This document shows positions 36,107 to 45,005 of a DNA stretch of 64,000 nucleotides, piece after piece (the stretch's first letter is position 1; each line of letters starts with the position of its first letter). The stretch lies in the NCBI GenBank assembly GCA_031550725.1, contig JAVBOH010000006.1, positions 56,763 to 120,762 on the forward strand, in the 5' to 3' direction. Source of the DNA: UBA946 sp031550725. GTDB lineage: Bacteria > Bacillota > Clostridia > Oscillospirales > Ruminococcaceae. The position numbers were made by a program, and so were the translations under genes. The notes under the pieces were generated by a model, which was given only the letters and a program-made list of their open reading frames with translations, was not told where the DNA came from and made no database searches.

Positions 36107-37768
36107 ATGTATAGTAATTCAATAAAAGAAGGTGCAAATAACGCACCACACAGGGCTTTATACCATGCATTAGGGCTTACAAATGAGGAAATTTCACGTC
36201 CGCTAATTGGTATTGTAAGCTCATATAACGAAATTGTTCCAGGTCACATAAATATCGACAAGATTGTTGAAGCAGTTAAAATGGGTGTTGCTATGGCTGG
36301 CGGTACTCCTATCGTGTTCCCTGCTATCGCTGTTTGTGATGGTATTGCAATGGGACATCGTGGCATGAAATACTCACTTGTAACTCGTGACCTTATCGCT
36401 GACTCAACTGAGGCTATGACACTTGCTCATGGCTTTGATGCGCTCGTTATGGTACCTAACTGTGATAAAAATGTACCTGGGCTTTTGATGGCTGCAGCAC
36501 GTCTAAACATACCTACAATTTTTGTAAGTGGAGGGCCTATGCTTGCAGGTAAGGTTGATGGCAAAAAAACATCATTTTCTAGTATTTCCGAGGCTGTTGG
36601 TGAATTTGCTGCTGGTAAGATTACTGCTGAAAAGCTTGAGGAATATGAGAAAAAAGGTTGTCCAACTTGTGGCTCTTGCTCAGGTATGTATACTGCTAAC
36701 TCTATGAACTGCCTTACTGAAGTACTTGGCATGGGACTTCGTGGCAATGGTACTGTTCCTGCTGTTTATTCACAGCGTATTGAGCTTGCTAAGTATGCTG
36801 GTATGAAGATTATGGAACTGCTTGAAAAGGATATTAAACCGCTTGATATCATGACTGAAGATGCATTTACAAATGCCTTGACTGTTGATATGGCAATTGG
36901 ATGTTCTACAAACAGTATGCTCCACCTCCCTGCTATTGCTAACGAATGTGGTATCAGCATTAACCTTGATATTGCTAATGATATCAGCGCTAAAACCCCT
37001 AACCTTTGTCATCTTGCTCCTGCTGGTCACACTTATATCGAAGAGCTTGACGAAGCAGGCGGTGTTTATGCTGTTATGAATGAGCTTTCTAAGAAAAATC
37101 TTATTAAAACTGACGTTATGACTTGCACAGGCAAAACTGTTGGTGAAAATATCGCCAACGCTTATAACAAAGATACTGACGTTATTCGTCCAATTGAAAA
37201 TCCATACTCTGTTACCGGTGGCATTGCAGTTTTACGTGGAAATTTAGCTGCTGATGGCTGCGTTGTCAAACGCAGTGCTGTATGTGATGAGATGCTTGTA
37301 CACTCTGGTCCTGCAAGAGTTTTTGACTGTGAAGAAGATGCAATGGCTGCTATCACAGGCGGTAAGATTGTAGCTGGTGATGTTGTTGTAATTCGTTATG
37401 AAGGCCCTAAGGGTGGTCCTGGCATGCGTGAAATGCTCAATCCAACATCTGCTATTATGGGTATGGGTCTTGGTTCACAGGTTGCTCTTATTACTGATGG
37501 TCGTTTCAGCGGTGCCACTCGTGGTGCTGCTATCGGACACGTTTCTCCTGAAGCTGCTGTTTGCGGTGTAATCGGTATTGTTAATGAGGGTGATATTATT
37601 TCTATAAACATCCCTGAAAACACCATTAAGCTTGATGTTCCACAGGATGAAATTGAAAGACGTCTTGCAGCATTTACACCAAAAACTAAGGAGCTTAAGG
37701 GTTATTTGAAGCGTTATGCAAGCATGGTTACATCCGGTGCACAGGGTGCTATTTTAAAGGATGAATGA
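36107..37768 (+). CDS. ilvD: Dihydroxy-acid dehydratase
   Basis: This 553-residue enzyme of branched-chain amino acid synthesis dehydrates 2,3-dihydroxy-isovalerate and the related isoleucine precursor. Iron-sulfur ligands lie in PNCDKNVPG and CPTCGSCSGMYTANSMNC, the latter also the family signature. The C-terminal TDGRFSGATRG motif is also present. GGAG precedes the ATG. No other ilv genes are nearby. Small membrane proteins follow with a short overlap. Confidence 0.96.
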   Translation: MYSNSIKEGANNAPHRALYHALGLTNEEISRPLIGIVSSYNEIVPGHINIDKIVEAVKMGVAMAGGTPIVFPAIAVCDGIAMGHRGMKYSLVTRDLIADSTEAMTLAHGFDALVMVPNCDKNVPGLLMAAARLNIPTIFVSGGPMLAGKVDGKKTSFSSISEAVGEFAAGKITAEKLEEYEKKGCPTCGSCSGMYTANSMNCLTEVLGMGLRGNGTVPAVYSQRIELAKYAGMKIMELLEKDIKPLDIMTEDAFTNALTVDMAIGCSTNSMLHLPAIANECGISINLDIANDISAKTPNLCHLAPAGHTYIEELDEAGGVYAVMNELSKKNLIKTDVMTCTGKTVGENIANAYNKDTDVIRPIENPYSVTGGIAVLRGNLAADGCVVKRSAVCDEMLVHSGPARVFDCEEDAMAAITGGKIVAGDVVVIRYEGPKGGPGMREMLNPTSAIMGMGLGSQVALITDGRFSGATRGAAIGHVSPEAAVCGVIGIVNEGDIISINIPENTIKLDVPQDEIERRLAAFTPKTKELKGYLKRYASMVTSGAQGAILKDE

Positions 37769-38268
37769 GTATGAGTGTAAATAAAAAAACAAATTCTGCT
37801 GGCAGAAATATTGCAAGAATTGTTTTTATTTTGATGGCAATTATTTTTCTTGGTATTTTTTCTATTAGTATATATCTTGGCGGACAGATGAAAACAATTA
37901 ATAAGTTTTATACCGCTTTGGAACGTAATGATATAAAATCATGTTTAGCTTGTTATGCAGAGCAGTCAAAAAATAGTTTTTTTCTTCCTAGTGATGAATT
38001 GTTTAGATTTGAAACTCCAGTACCAGAAGAGGAGTTTTCAAGATATCAAAACAACATTAGGCTAGCACTTGATATACCTGATGATAAAAACTTTTTTGTC
38101 AAAACTAAATTTGTTAGTCGTCAAAGTATCGATAAAAATGAATACCATATTATAGTTAAAACTACTTTTTATAATGATGCAGATTATTATATCGAGGATC
38201 ATTGCTTTTCTATGAAATTTGAGCAAGGTAAGTGGCTTATTGAATGGATGGGTACAGTGTATTATTGA
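37765..38268 (+). CDS. Single-pass membrane protein, unknown (paralog 1)
   Basis: This 167-residue protein has one N-terminal TM (about 15-40) and an extracytoplasmic domain of mixed alpha/beta that ends in FSMKFEQGKWLIEWMG, a pattern of NTF2-like (DUF4878-type) domains. It overlaps the ilvD stop by 4 bases; ATG 37771 is an alternative start with better ribosome binding site spacing. It is paralogous to the next gene (GQMKTINKFYTALERND versus GQVKTLDKYYTSIISND). Confidence 0.7.
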   Translation: MSMSVNKKTNSAGRNIARIVFILMAIIFLGIFSISIYLGGQMKTINKFYTALERNDIKSCLACYAEQSKNSFFLPSDELFRFETPVPEEEFSRYQNNIRLALDIPDDKNFFVKTKFVSRQSIDKNEYHIIVKTTFYNDADYYIEDHCFSMKFEQGKWLIEWMGTVYY

Positions 38269-38310
38269 TTAGTTTAACATTAAGTTATTATTGACATCTT
38301 GAGGTGAAGT

Positions 38311-38790
38311 ATGGAAGTTTGGGATTTGGGTACTAATAAAAGGTTTATTATTATTTTTGTTATCGTTGGATTTATTATTTTGTTTGTAGTAGCAATGATA
38401 TTTAATTATTATCATGGTCAGGTTAAAACATTAGATAAATACTACACTTCAATTATTTCAAACGATGACAAAGCTTATAAATCATGTTTTACTACTCCAT
38501 TTTATGCTTATGATAACGTATCCTATGCACAGTATAATATTTGCAATAAGTTTGAGCTTATCCCAGATGATGTTAAATCTTTTGAATACACTGGTGAAGA
38601 TTATAGTTCACAGATTTCTATAAAAACTAAAATTTTAAGTCGTGATGTGTATGAGTATAGCAAAAAATTCATAAAAGTTGACTCTTATTATGTAAAAGCT
38701 AAAGTTACCTATTCATTGGATAAGGAAAAACTAACAATAGAAGAATATTTTTATATGCAATATAAAAATGGAGAATGGTTAATTTTTTGA
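38311..38790 (+). CDS. Single-pass membrane protein, unknown (paralog 2)
   Basis: This 159-residue paralog of the preceding gene product has an N-terminal TM (about 11-33), then YYTSIISND and the C-terminal FYMQYKNGEWLIF, the same beginning and end of an NTF2-like domain. GAGGTG precedes the ATG. It is probably the last gene of the ilvD unit, ending at a terminator. Function is unknown. Confidence 0.7.
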   Translation: MEVWDLGTNKRFIIIFVIVGFIILFVVAMIFNYYHGQVKTLDKYYTSIISNDDKAYKSCFTTPFYAYDNVSYAQYNICNKFELIPDDVKSFEYTGEDYSSQISIKTKILSRDVYEYSKKFIKVDSYYVKAKVTYSLDKEKLTIEEYFYMQYKNGEWLIF

Positions 38791-38805
38791 TCAATACTAT
38801 ACTAT

Positions 38806-38836
38806 AAAAAGCTGGTGTCTAAACATCAGCTTTTTT
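38806..38836 (+). terminator. Terminator of the ilvD-paralog unit
   Basis: AAAAAGCTGGTG and CATCAGCTTTTTT pair (one G-T) around a six-base loop, with a six-T run. Confidence 0.85.
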
Positions 38837-38856
38837 CATATACTAAAATAATACAA

Positions 38857-38893
38857 ATAAAAACTGCACATGAACCAAATCATGTGCAGTAAT
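38857..38893 (-). terminator. Terminator of the sugar transporter operon
   Basis: ACTGCACATGA and TCATGTGCAGT form a perfect 11-bp stem with a T-rich flank on the minus strand. Confidence 0.85.
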
Positions 38894-38944
38894 TTTTAAG
38901 AAAAGTTAAAGTAAAATATGCTATAATCCTACCAGTAAACCAAA

Positions 38945-39814
38945 TTAACCCTTAACAGCACCAACAGTAACACCGCTGATGATGTACTTTGAAAGAATAA
39001 GATAAATTATAATAACTGGAAGAATTGAAATCATTATTAGCAAGTAAACCTGACCCATATCAAACTTTAGGAAGTCAGCACTTCTTAGCTGTGCAATAAG
39101 GATTGGAAGTGTTTTCAAGTTCTTCTTTGAAAGAATCAAAGCTGGAATGAAGTAGTTGTTCCAACCAGCAACAAATGTAAATATTGCTTGTACAGCAAAT
39201 GCAGGCTTCATAATAGGTAAAATAATTGAGTTGAATATCTTCAATTCATTACATCCATCAATACGTGCAGCTTCAACTATTTCAAGTGGAAGTGAACTTT
39301 CCATATACTGCTTCATGAAGAAGAAAGTAACAGGAGCAGCGATTGTAGGAAGAATTAGAGGCCAGAATGTATCTAGCATATGTAGCTTATCAACCAATTT
39401 TAAGAAACCAAGTGCAGATACCTGAGATGGTACCATCATGATAACCATAATAAATGTGAAAGCAGCTTTTTTTAGTCTGAAATCATAAACATGGATACCA
39501 TATGCAGTAAATGCCGAGAAATAAACAGAAAGTGCAGCAGAACAACCTGCAACAATAAAACTGTTAAACATACCTCTGAAAACTGGGATTACATCGTTTG
39601 AAAGAACATTTGAAAAGTTCCCAAAGAACGATGAACCAATCATCAGAGAGAAACCAGACTGAATTTGTACATGTGATCTTGTAGAATAAACGACAAGAAT
39701 ATAGAATGGGAAAATAGAAATTACAGCCAAAAGAATCAAAACAAAGTAAGCAATTACACGACGTACTGTTAATAATGTTTTGTTAGTCTGACCAGCATAA
39801 TCTATTGTACTCAT
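38945..39814 (-). CDS. Sugar ABC transporter permease (MalG-like)
   Basis: This 289-residue inner permease of a CUT1 carbohydrate importer has six TM helices and the cytoplasmic EAA loop (EAARIDGCNELKIFNSIILP), which docks onto the ATPase. It overlaps the upstream permease by four bases (ATGA). AGGGGG precedes the ATG. No ATP-binding subunit is encoded nearby, which is common where one shared MsmX/MsmK-type ATPase serves several importers. Confidence 0.92.
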   Translation of the reverse strand: MSTIDYAGQTNKTLLTVRRVIAYFVLILLAVISIFPFYILVVYSTRSHVQIQSGFSLMIGSSFFGNFSNVLSNDVIPVFRGMFNSFIVAGCSAALSVYFSAFTAYGIHVYDFRLKKAAFTFIMVIMMVPSQVSALGFLKLVDKLHMLDTFWPLILPTIAAPVTFFFMKQYMESSLPLEIVEAARIDGCNELKIFNSIILPIMKPAFAVQAIFTFVAGWNNYFIPALILSKKNLKTLPILIAQLRSADFLKFDMGQVYLLIMISILPVIIIYLILSKYIISGVTVGAVKG

Positions 39815-40773
39815 AGTAAGCTAGCCCCCTTTGCTTTTTTATGTTTTTTAGTCTTAGCCGCATCTTTGTCACGTCCAAGATAGAATACAATTAAGCTTAG
39901 GATAGCAGCAACAATAAACAGAAGTACAGAAACAGCACCAGCCATACCATAATTCTTACTGTACAAGTGATTCTGTAAGTACATAATAAGAGTCATAGTA
40001 GTTCTGTTAGGAGTACCCTTACCATTAGTGATGATAGAAGGAATATCGTACATCTGTAAACCACCGATTAAGGAGGTAATAATAACATAAACAAGTAGAG
40101 GTCTGATTAGTGGAATTGTAATTGTCCAGAAAGTCTGTGTAGGATTAGCACCATCAATCTGTGCAGCCTCGAACAATGATGTATCGATACCCATAATTGC
40201 AGCCATAAGCATGATAGTTGTATTTCCGTACCACATAAGGAAGTTGATAAATGCAATAATTATACGAGTTGAATTAGTACCCTCAAAGAAACGGAATGGT
40301 TCAGTTAAGATATTAGCACCAACAAGGAAATCATTTACAGGACCAACTTGAGAGAAAAGTGCAAAGAAAAGCATAGAAATCGCAGCAGCCATTATCAAGT
40401 TTGGAAGATAAATAACTACTTTAAAGAATCCAGTTGCTTTTAATTTTAATCTTAAATCTGTAAACCATGACGCCAAAAGCAATGATATAAACACCTGTGG
40501 AATAAAACCAATTATCCAAATAACAAATGTATTTGTTAGATATTTTATCATATCACTTCCAGATGCCAAGATTGTTTGATAGTTGTCAAATCCAATAAAA
40601 GTAGGACCAATCTGAGTAAGTCCATCCTTATAATTTTCAAAAAAGCTGTTATAAAATGTATTAAACAAAGGAATAAATGAAAATACCGCATAAATTACGA
40701 AAAATGGCAGAATGAAAACATAACCCCATTTTGCATAACTTATGGATTTTCTACGGGTTGAAGGAGCAGCCAT
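39811..40773 (-). CDS. Sugar ABC transporter permease (MalF-like)
   Basis: This 320-residue CUT1 permease has six TM helices, the EAA loop EAAQIDGANPTQTFWTITIP, and a long first extracellular loop. It pairs with the 38945 permease and lies downstream of the binding protein gene. A hairpin and a putative LacI-type operator lie in the 212-base gap upstream. The substrate is unknown; oligosaccharides are typical for this family. Confidence 0.92.
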   Translation of the reverse strand: MAAPSTRRKSISYAKWGYVFILPFFVIYAVFSFIPLFNTFYNSFFENYKDGLTQIGPTFIGFDNYQTILASGSDMIKYLTNTFVIWIIGFIPQVFISLLLASWFTDLRLKLKATGFFKVVIYLPNLIMAAAISMLFFALFSQVGPVNDFLVGANILTEPFRFFEGTNSTRIIIAFINFLMWYGNTTIMLMAAIMGIDTSLFEAAQIDGANPTQTFWTITIPLIRPLLVYVIITSLIGGLQMYDIPSIITNGKGTPNRTTMTLIMYLQNHLYSKNYGMAGAVSVLLFIVAAILSLIVFYLGRDKDAAKTKKHKKAKGASLL

Positions 40774-40837
40774 ATTATATCACCGTTATATAAAAGCTAC
40801 AATAGCACTTATACCCTTTCGATCTAAAAAATTCAGA

Positions 40838-40845
40838 AAACGTTT
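40838..40845. promoter_or_regulatory. Putative LacI-type operator, first site
   Basis: AAACGTTT inside GAAAACGTTTAAAA has the central CG dyad of LacI-family sites. The same core is upstream of lacI at 43509. It lies between the binding protein gene and the permease genes. Confidence 0.45.
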
Positions 40846-40924
40846 AAAATATGCATTCTAAACAAATTTGTTCCACAACACATTGCCAACTTAGCAATAA
40901 TAAACAAGTGTATATGTATAAAAA

Positions 40925-40951
40925 TACGGAACGGGCTATGCCCGCCCCGTA
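40925..40951. repeat. Short interspersed hairpin repeat (R4)
   Basis: TACGGAACGGGC and GCCCGCCCCGTA pair around TAT (two mismatches). GC-rich against the AT-rich flanks. Possibly an end of the transporter mRNA segment or a member of the R family. Confidence 0.5.
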
Positions 40952-40985
40952 TAATCATACGAAAATTAAATTGTCTTACAACAAA

Positions 40986-42365
40986 TTAATATGAAAGTGC
41001 AGGATACTTTTCAGTAGCATCATTATAGAAGTTCTGAAGAGCTGTGTCCTTGTCAACTGCACCATTGAAGTAGTCGTGCATTGCAAGCTGGAAGGATTCG
41101 TTTAGACCCTGGTCATAAGCGGACATTGTGCCCTTCATGCTAATGCTGTCAGCAGACTTAGCAAGTACAGCAATGTGGTTCATGCCTAGGAATTCGTTCT
41201 GATAAGAAGCATCAGCAGCGATTTCGTCCATAGCACCCTTATTGTTTGTAAAGTCAGCCTTTTCTCTAGTAACCTTTACAAGGTTATCCTTGTTCATTGT
41301 GCAATCCTTCATGATCTTAGCAACAAGAGCAGCATTATCTGTACCCTTAGCAGCAGTCAACCAAGTACCACCCCAGTTAAAGCCCTGAGGACCCTCAGTT
41401 ACACCCCAGTCGCCGTAAACAGCGCCGTTACCAGTCATTGTGAAGTCGATGAACCATCCTGGGCCAAAGTATGCAAATACCTTACCAGTTTCGTTCATGT
41501 CTGCACCCCAGTCACCACTCCAAAGAAGAGTCTTGTTGTTGTAACCGTTATCTGTGAAGTCCTTAGTCTGATCAACCCACTTCATTAGGTTGTCATCGAT
41601 AACAATCTTCTTGTCAGCGTTAACCCAAGGAGCAGTAACGTTGTTAGAGAATACACGGTAAGAATCATCGTAACCAGAAAGCATGAAGTAGCCAGCAGCC
41701 TTCATGTCAGCAGCAGTTGCGTTGAAAGCATCCCAAGTAGCAACCTTAGCCTGTACTGTAGCCTGCTCAGCATCGCCGAACAACTCAGTTGCGATTGATC
41801 TTCTATAGATCAAAGCACCAGGACAACCCTGCCATGAAACACCCTTAAGAACGCCAGCATCGTTAGTAACAACATCCTTAGTGTAACCATACATATCAGC
41901 AGTATCAGCAGAAGTGATACCAGGAAGTGAGTAAATGTCAAGAGTATAATCAGTGTTGATATACTTAAGAGCATAGTCAGCTTCGATTAGGAACATATCG
42001 ATTAGATCGTCACCAGTAGCAGAAGCCTGCTTCTCTAGATCTTCATCAAGCTTGTTCTGGTATGCGTTACCTTCGTTAGGTGTGATAACCCAGTCAATCT
42101 TAACGCCGTCAATTTCAGAAGAAGAACCATAAATAAGTTCCAATCTCTCCTTGAACTCTTCGTTCCAAGCACAAATCTTAAGTGTGCCACCAGCTAGATC
42201 ATCAGTTGTAGCAGGAGCATCAGTTGTTGCAGCATCAGTTGTTGCAGCGTCGCTACCAGCAGCAGTAGTGTCTTCAGCAGGCTTGTCAGAGTCACATCCT
42301 GCAAGCATAGTTCCAGCTAGTGCCATTGCAGAAAGTAATGCGATATTTTTCTTTAAATTCTTCAT
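40986..42365 (-). CDS. Sugar-binding lipoprotein of ABC importer
   Basis: This 459-residue extracellular solute-binding protein (family 1) has a type II signal peptide with lipobox LAGC at Cys24, then a Thr/Ala-rich linker at 25-58 and the binding domain with ICAWNEEFKERLE near the start. GGAGG precedes the ATG. The gene has the most regular codon use in this area, in line with high expression. It is the first structural gene of the transporter operon, just downstream of lacI. It presents substrate to the two permeases. Confidence 0.92.
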   Translation of the reverse strand: MKNLKKNIALLSAMALAGTMLAGCDSDKPAEDTTAAGSDAATTDAATTDAPATTDDLAGGTLKICAWNEEFKERLELIYGSSSEIDGVKIDWVITPNEGNAYQNKLDEDLEKQASATGDDLIDMFLIEADYALKYINTDYTLDIYSLPGITSADTADMYGYTKDVVTNDAGVLKGVSWQGCPGALIYRRSIATELFGDAEQATVQAKVATWDAFNATAADMKAAGYFMLSGYDDSYRVFSNNVTAPWVNADKKIVIDDNLMKWVDQTKDFTDNGYNNKTLLWSGDWGADMNETGKVFAYFGPGWFIDFTMTGNGAVYGDWGVTEGPQGFNWGGTWLTAAKGTDNAALVAKIMKDCTMNKDNLVKVTREKADFTNNKGAMDEIAADASYQNEFLGMNHIAVLAKSADSISMKGTMSAYDQGLNESFQLAMHDYFNGAVDKDTALQNFYNDATEKYPALSY

Positions 42366-42425
42366 TGGGATTTTTCCTCCTTAAAAATATATTATATTAT
42401 TTTTAATATAATAGCTTGTTTATCA

Positions 42426-43439
42426 TCAGTTAATATCCTTAACCGATGAACCTTCTAAGAGTTCACCATTCACAATTATTGGTTCTGCGTCTGATGTAAT
42501 CTCTTTTCTGATCAGTCTGATTAACTGCTTAGCAGCTTCAGTACCTATCTTCTCTGTGTCCTGCCTGAAGGTCGTCAGCTTCGGGTTAAGTACCTGAGAA
42601 AGAACTATACCGTCATATCCAACAATTGAAATATCGTCTGGAACCGATAAACCCAATTTTTCAAATGCATTCATTGCTCCAATAGCCGAAAAGTCATCGG
42701 ATAAAATTATGCACGTTGGCGGGTCATCCAGCTTTACAAGCTGTGTTGCCAGTATTTCTGTGGACTTCGGGTCATGATACTGTCCTTGCAGTAGATAATC
42801 ACTTCTGACCTCTATATTCAGGCTTTTCAATGTATCCTCAAAGCTCTTTAATCGAGTTGATGTTACACTTGAAATATCGCCATAAATATACGCAATTTTC
42901 CTGTGTCCTTTTTGATACACATGCTCTGTTAAAATTTTAATACCTAAGGAATTATCTGATATTACCGAAGGATTTCCAACTGACGTATAATCAATCGTTA
43001 TTGTAGGTACTGAACTCTTTAAAAGCTCGCTTACACCCAAATCCTCGTAGTCATCAACATTGGCTACAATTACACCATCAACATTTCTGCATATACAATG
43101 CTCGTAAAATGTCATTGTGTTATCACCAATATTATGGCTTATAAACGTAATATCATACCCATTCTTCTCAGCTTCAACCTTGAAACTGTTCAGAACAGCA
43201 GCGAAATAGCTGTGCGTTAATCCTGAATTCGCTCTTTCTGCAAAAAGCACGCCCAAGTTATATGTACGGTTTGTTTTCAATGCCCTCGCTTGAGTATTAG
43301 GTAAATAACCCATCTCTTTTGCAGTCTTGCAGATTAATGATTTTGTTCCGTCGCTGACATCCTTATGATTATTCAGCGCTTTGCTTACAGTTGCAATTGA
43401 TACTCCGCACTTCGAGGCAATATCCTTGATGGAAACCAT
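42426..43439 (-). CDS. LacI-family transcription regulator
   Basis: In this 337-residue repressor the HTH (MVSIKDIASKCGVSIATVSKALN) covers residues 1-22 and a hinge follows. A periplasmic-binding-like sensor domain spans 60-330. It precedes the ABC transporter genes on the same strand and has an AAACGTTT operator-like site within its own leader, so it probably represses itself and the importer until a sugar binds. Confidence 0.92.
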   Translation of the reverse strand: MVSIKDIASKCGVSIATVSKALNNHKDVSDGTKSLICKTAKEMGYLPNTQARALKTNRTYNLGVLFAERANSGLTHSYFAAVLNSFKVEAEKNGYDITFISHNIGDNTMTFYEHCICRNVDGVIVANVDDYEDLGVSELLKSSVPTITIDYTSVGNPSVISDNSLGIKILTEHVYQKGHRKIAYIYGDISSVTSTRLKSFEDTLKSLNIEVRSDYLLQGQYHDPKSTEILATQLVKLDDPPTCIILSDDFSAIGAMNAFEKLGLSVPDDISIVGYDGIVLSQVLNPKLTTFRQDTEKIGTEAAKQLIRLIRKEITSDAEPIIVNGELLEGSSVKDIN

Positions 43440-43508
43440 AAAGTCAATTCACCTTTCTGTAATCAAAATATTACATTCATTAATCTCTAACGAAATTCAT
43501 CAATCTTT

Positions 43509-43516
43509 AAACGTTT
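43509..43516. promoter_or_regulatory. Putative LacI-type operator, second site
   Basis: AAACGTTT lies between the lacI promoter (43537-43565) and the lacI start, where binding would block transcription. Confidence 0.55.
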
Positions 43517-43536
43517 TCGTTCCTTTTCGCTATTTT

Positions 43537-43565
43537 AATATACAACCGAAATGACAATATGTCAA
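43537..43565 (-). promoter_or_regulatory. Promoter of lacI and transporter operon
   Basis: On the minus strand, TTGACA (43565-43560), 17 bases and TATATT (43542-43537). Confidence 0.7.
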
Positions 43566-43864
43566 TGGTTTTTGTGTATTCTAAGTGAAAAATTGGCGTT
43601 TTATACAACATCAATACCCAATTATTGTTCTCTTTTACCAATATTTTTTGTCGTCTATCTATATTTCAACATTATGCTGTTTATAAAATATACAACTAAT
43701 ATAGCTAAAATAAACAATCGAAACGAGTTTATAAACCTCTTTTTGTTTAAAAGCCCTATAATCAATTTTAAACATCTTGTATTTCTATTTAATCGTTTTA
43801 TTGTTAATTATATGTTAATTTTTTCAAAAAGAAGTCATAAACAATACTGTAAATTATATTTTTA
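43566..43864. other. AT-rich gap without genes
   Basis: About 300 bases between the lacI promoter and trpS. It holds no supported gene; a 115-codon frame on the plus strand has no ribosome binding site and overlaps trpS. No conserved structure was found. Confidence 0.6.
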
Positions 43865-44872
43865 TCAATATTTATCAACAAAACCAACTTTTCTATAAGC
43901 CTTTGTTATAGTTTTCTGTGATATTTTTTCAGCCATTTCAGCACCCTTTGTGTAGCATTCCTTCAAGTATGCCTTATCAGCAATAAGTCTTGCAAATTCT
44001 TCTCTGATTGGCTTTAGATGATCAGCAACAGCTTCACCAACACCAACCTTGAAATCACCATAACCCTTACCGTCAAACTCTTTTTCAATATCAGCATAGT
44101 TTTTACCTGTAACAACAGAATAAATTGACATAAGGTTATTAATACCGTCCTTACCCTCTGCATATCTGACACAAGCCTCACTGTCAGTGATAGCTTTTTT
44201 AAACTTTTTGATGATAACATCTGCCTCGTCAAGAATATAAATACAGCCATTCTGATTTGTATCAGATTTTGACATTTTCTTTGTTGGATCCTGAAGTGAC
44301 ATAACTCTTGCTCCAACCTCTGGAATATATGGCTCTGGAACAACGAACAAATCACCATACTTGCCATTAAAACGCTGTGCAATATTTCTTGCAAGCTCTA
44401 AATGCTGCTTTTGGTCAGCACCAATTGGAACTAAATCAGCTTTATAAGCAAGGATATCAGCAGCCATTAGCACAGGATATGTGAAAAGACCTGCATTAAT
44501 ATCATCAGGATGCTTTTGTGATTTTTCCTTAAACTGTGTCATTCTTGAAAGCTCACCATACTGTGATGAGCAAGCCAAAATCCAGTTTAGTTCTGCATGA
44601 GTTTTTACATGGCTCTGAATAAATGCCACAGATTTATTTGGGTCAATACCGCAAGCAAGTATCAAAGCATATGCCTCAAGTGTATTTTTACGAAGTGCAG
44701 CAGGTTCTTGCTTTACAGTGATTGCATGCATATCAACGATTGAATAAATACAGTTGTATTCATCCTGCAGCTTGCCCCAGTTTGAAATTGCTCCGATATA
44801 ATTTCCCAATGTAAATGTACCGGATGGCTGAATTCCACTGAATATAATTTTTTTGTTTTCTATATCTGCCAT
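43865..44872 (-). CDS. trpS: Tryptophanyl-tRNA synthetase
   Basis: This 335-residue class I synthetase has a HIGH-like motif GNYIG, preceded by GIQPSGTFTL, and KMSKS in KKMSKSD. The length is normal for bacterial TrpRS. AAAGGAG precedes the ATG. No T-box leader is apparent in the 130 bases upstream. It is transcribed on its own. Confidence 0.96.
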   Translation of the reverse strand: MADIENKKIIFSGIQPSGTFTLGNYIGAISNWGKLQDEYNCIYSIVDMHAITVKQEPAALRKNTLEAYALILACGIDPNKSVAFIQSHVKTHAELNWILACSSQYGELSRMTQFKEKSQKHPDDINAGLFTYPVLMAADILAYKADLVPIGADQKQHLELARNIAQRFNGKYGDLFVVPEPYIPEVGARVMSLQDPTKKMSKSDTNQNGCIYILDEADVIIKKFKKAITDSEACVRYAEGKDGINNLMSIYSVVTGKNYADIEKEFDGKGYGDFKVGVGEAVADHLKPIREEFARLIADKAYLKECYTKGAEMAEKISQKTITKAYRKVGFVDKY

Positions 44873-45005
44873 TTTACTTTTCTCCTTTTCATTTGCAAAT
44901 ATGCTAGGTATGCTTTGTAGATTTTAATATACTATATATAAAGATGTAATCGCTTTCATTCCATAATTTGTAAATAGCTATATTAAATCAATATATCAAA
45001 AAATT

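Noticed and set aside
43551..43898. 115-codon plus-strand frame upstream of trpS
   Set aside because: No ribosome binding site, low-complexity AT-rich composition, and overlap with trpS.
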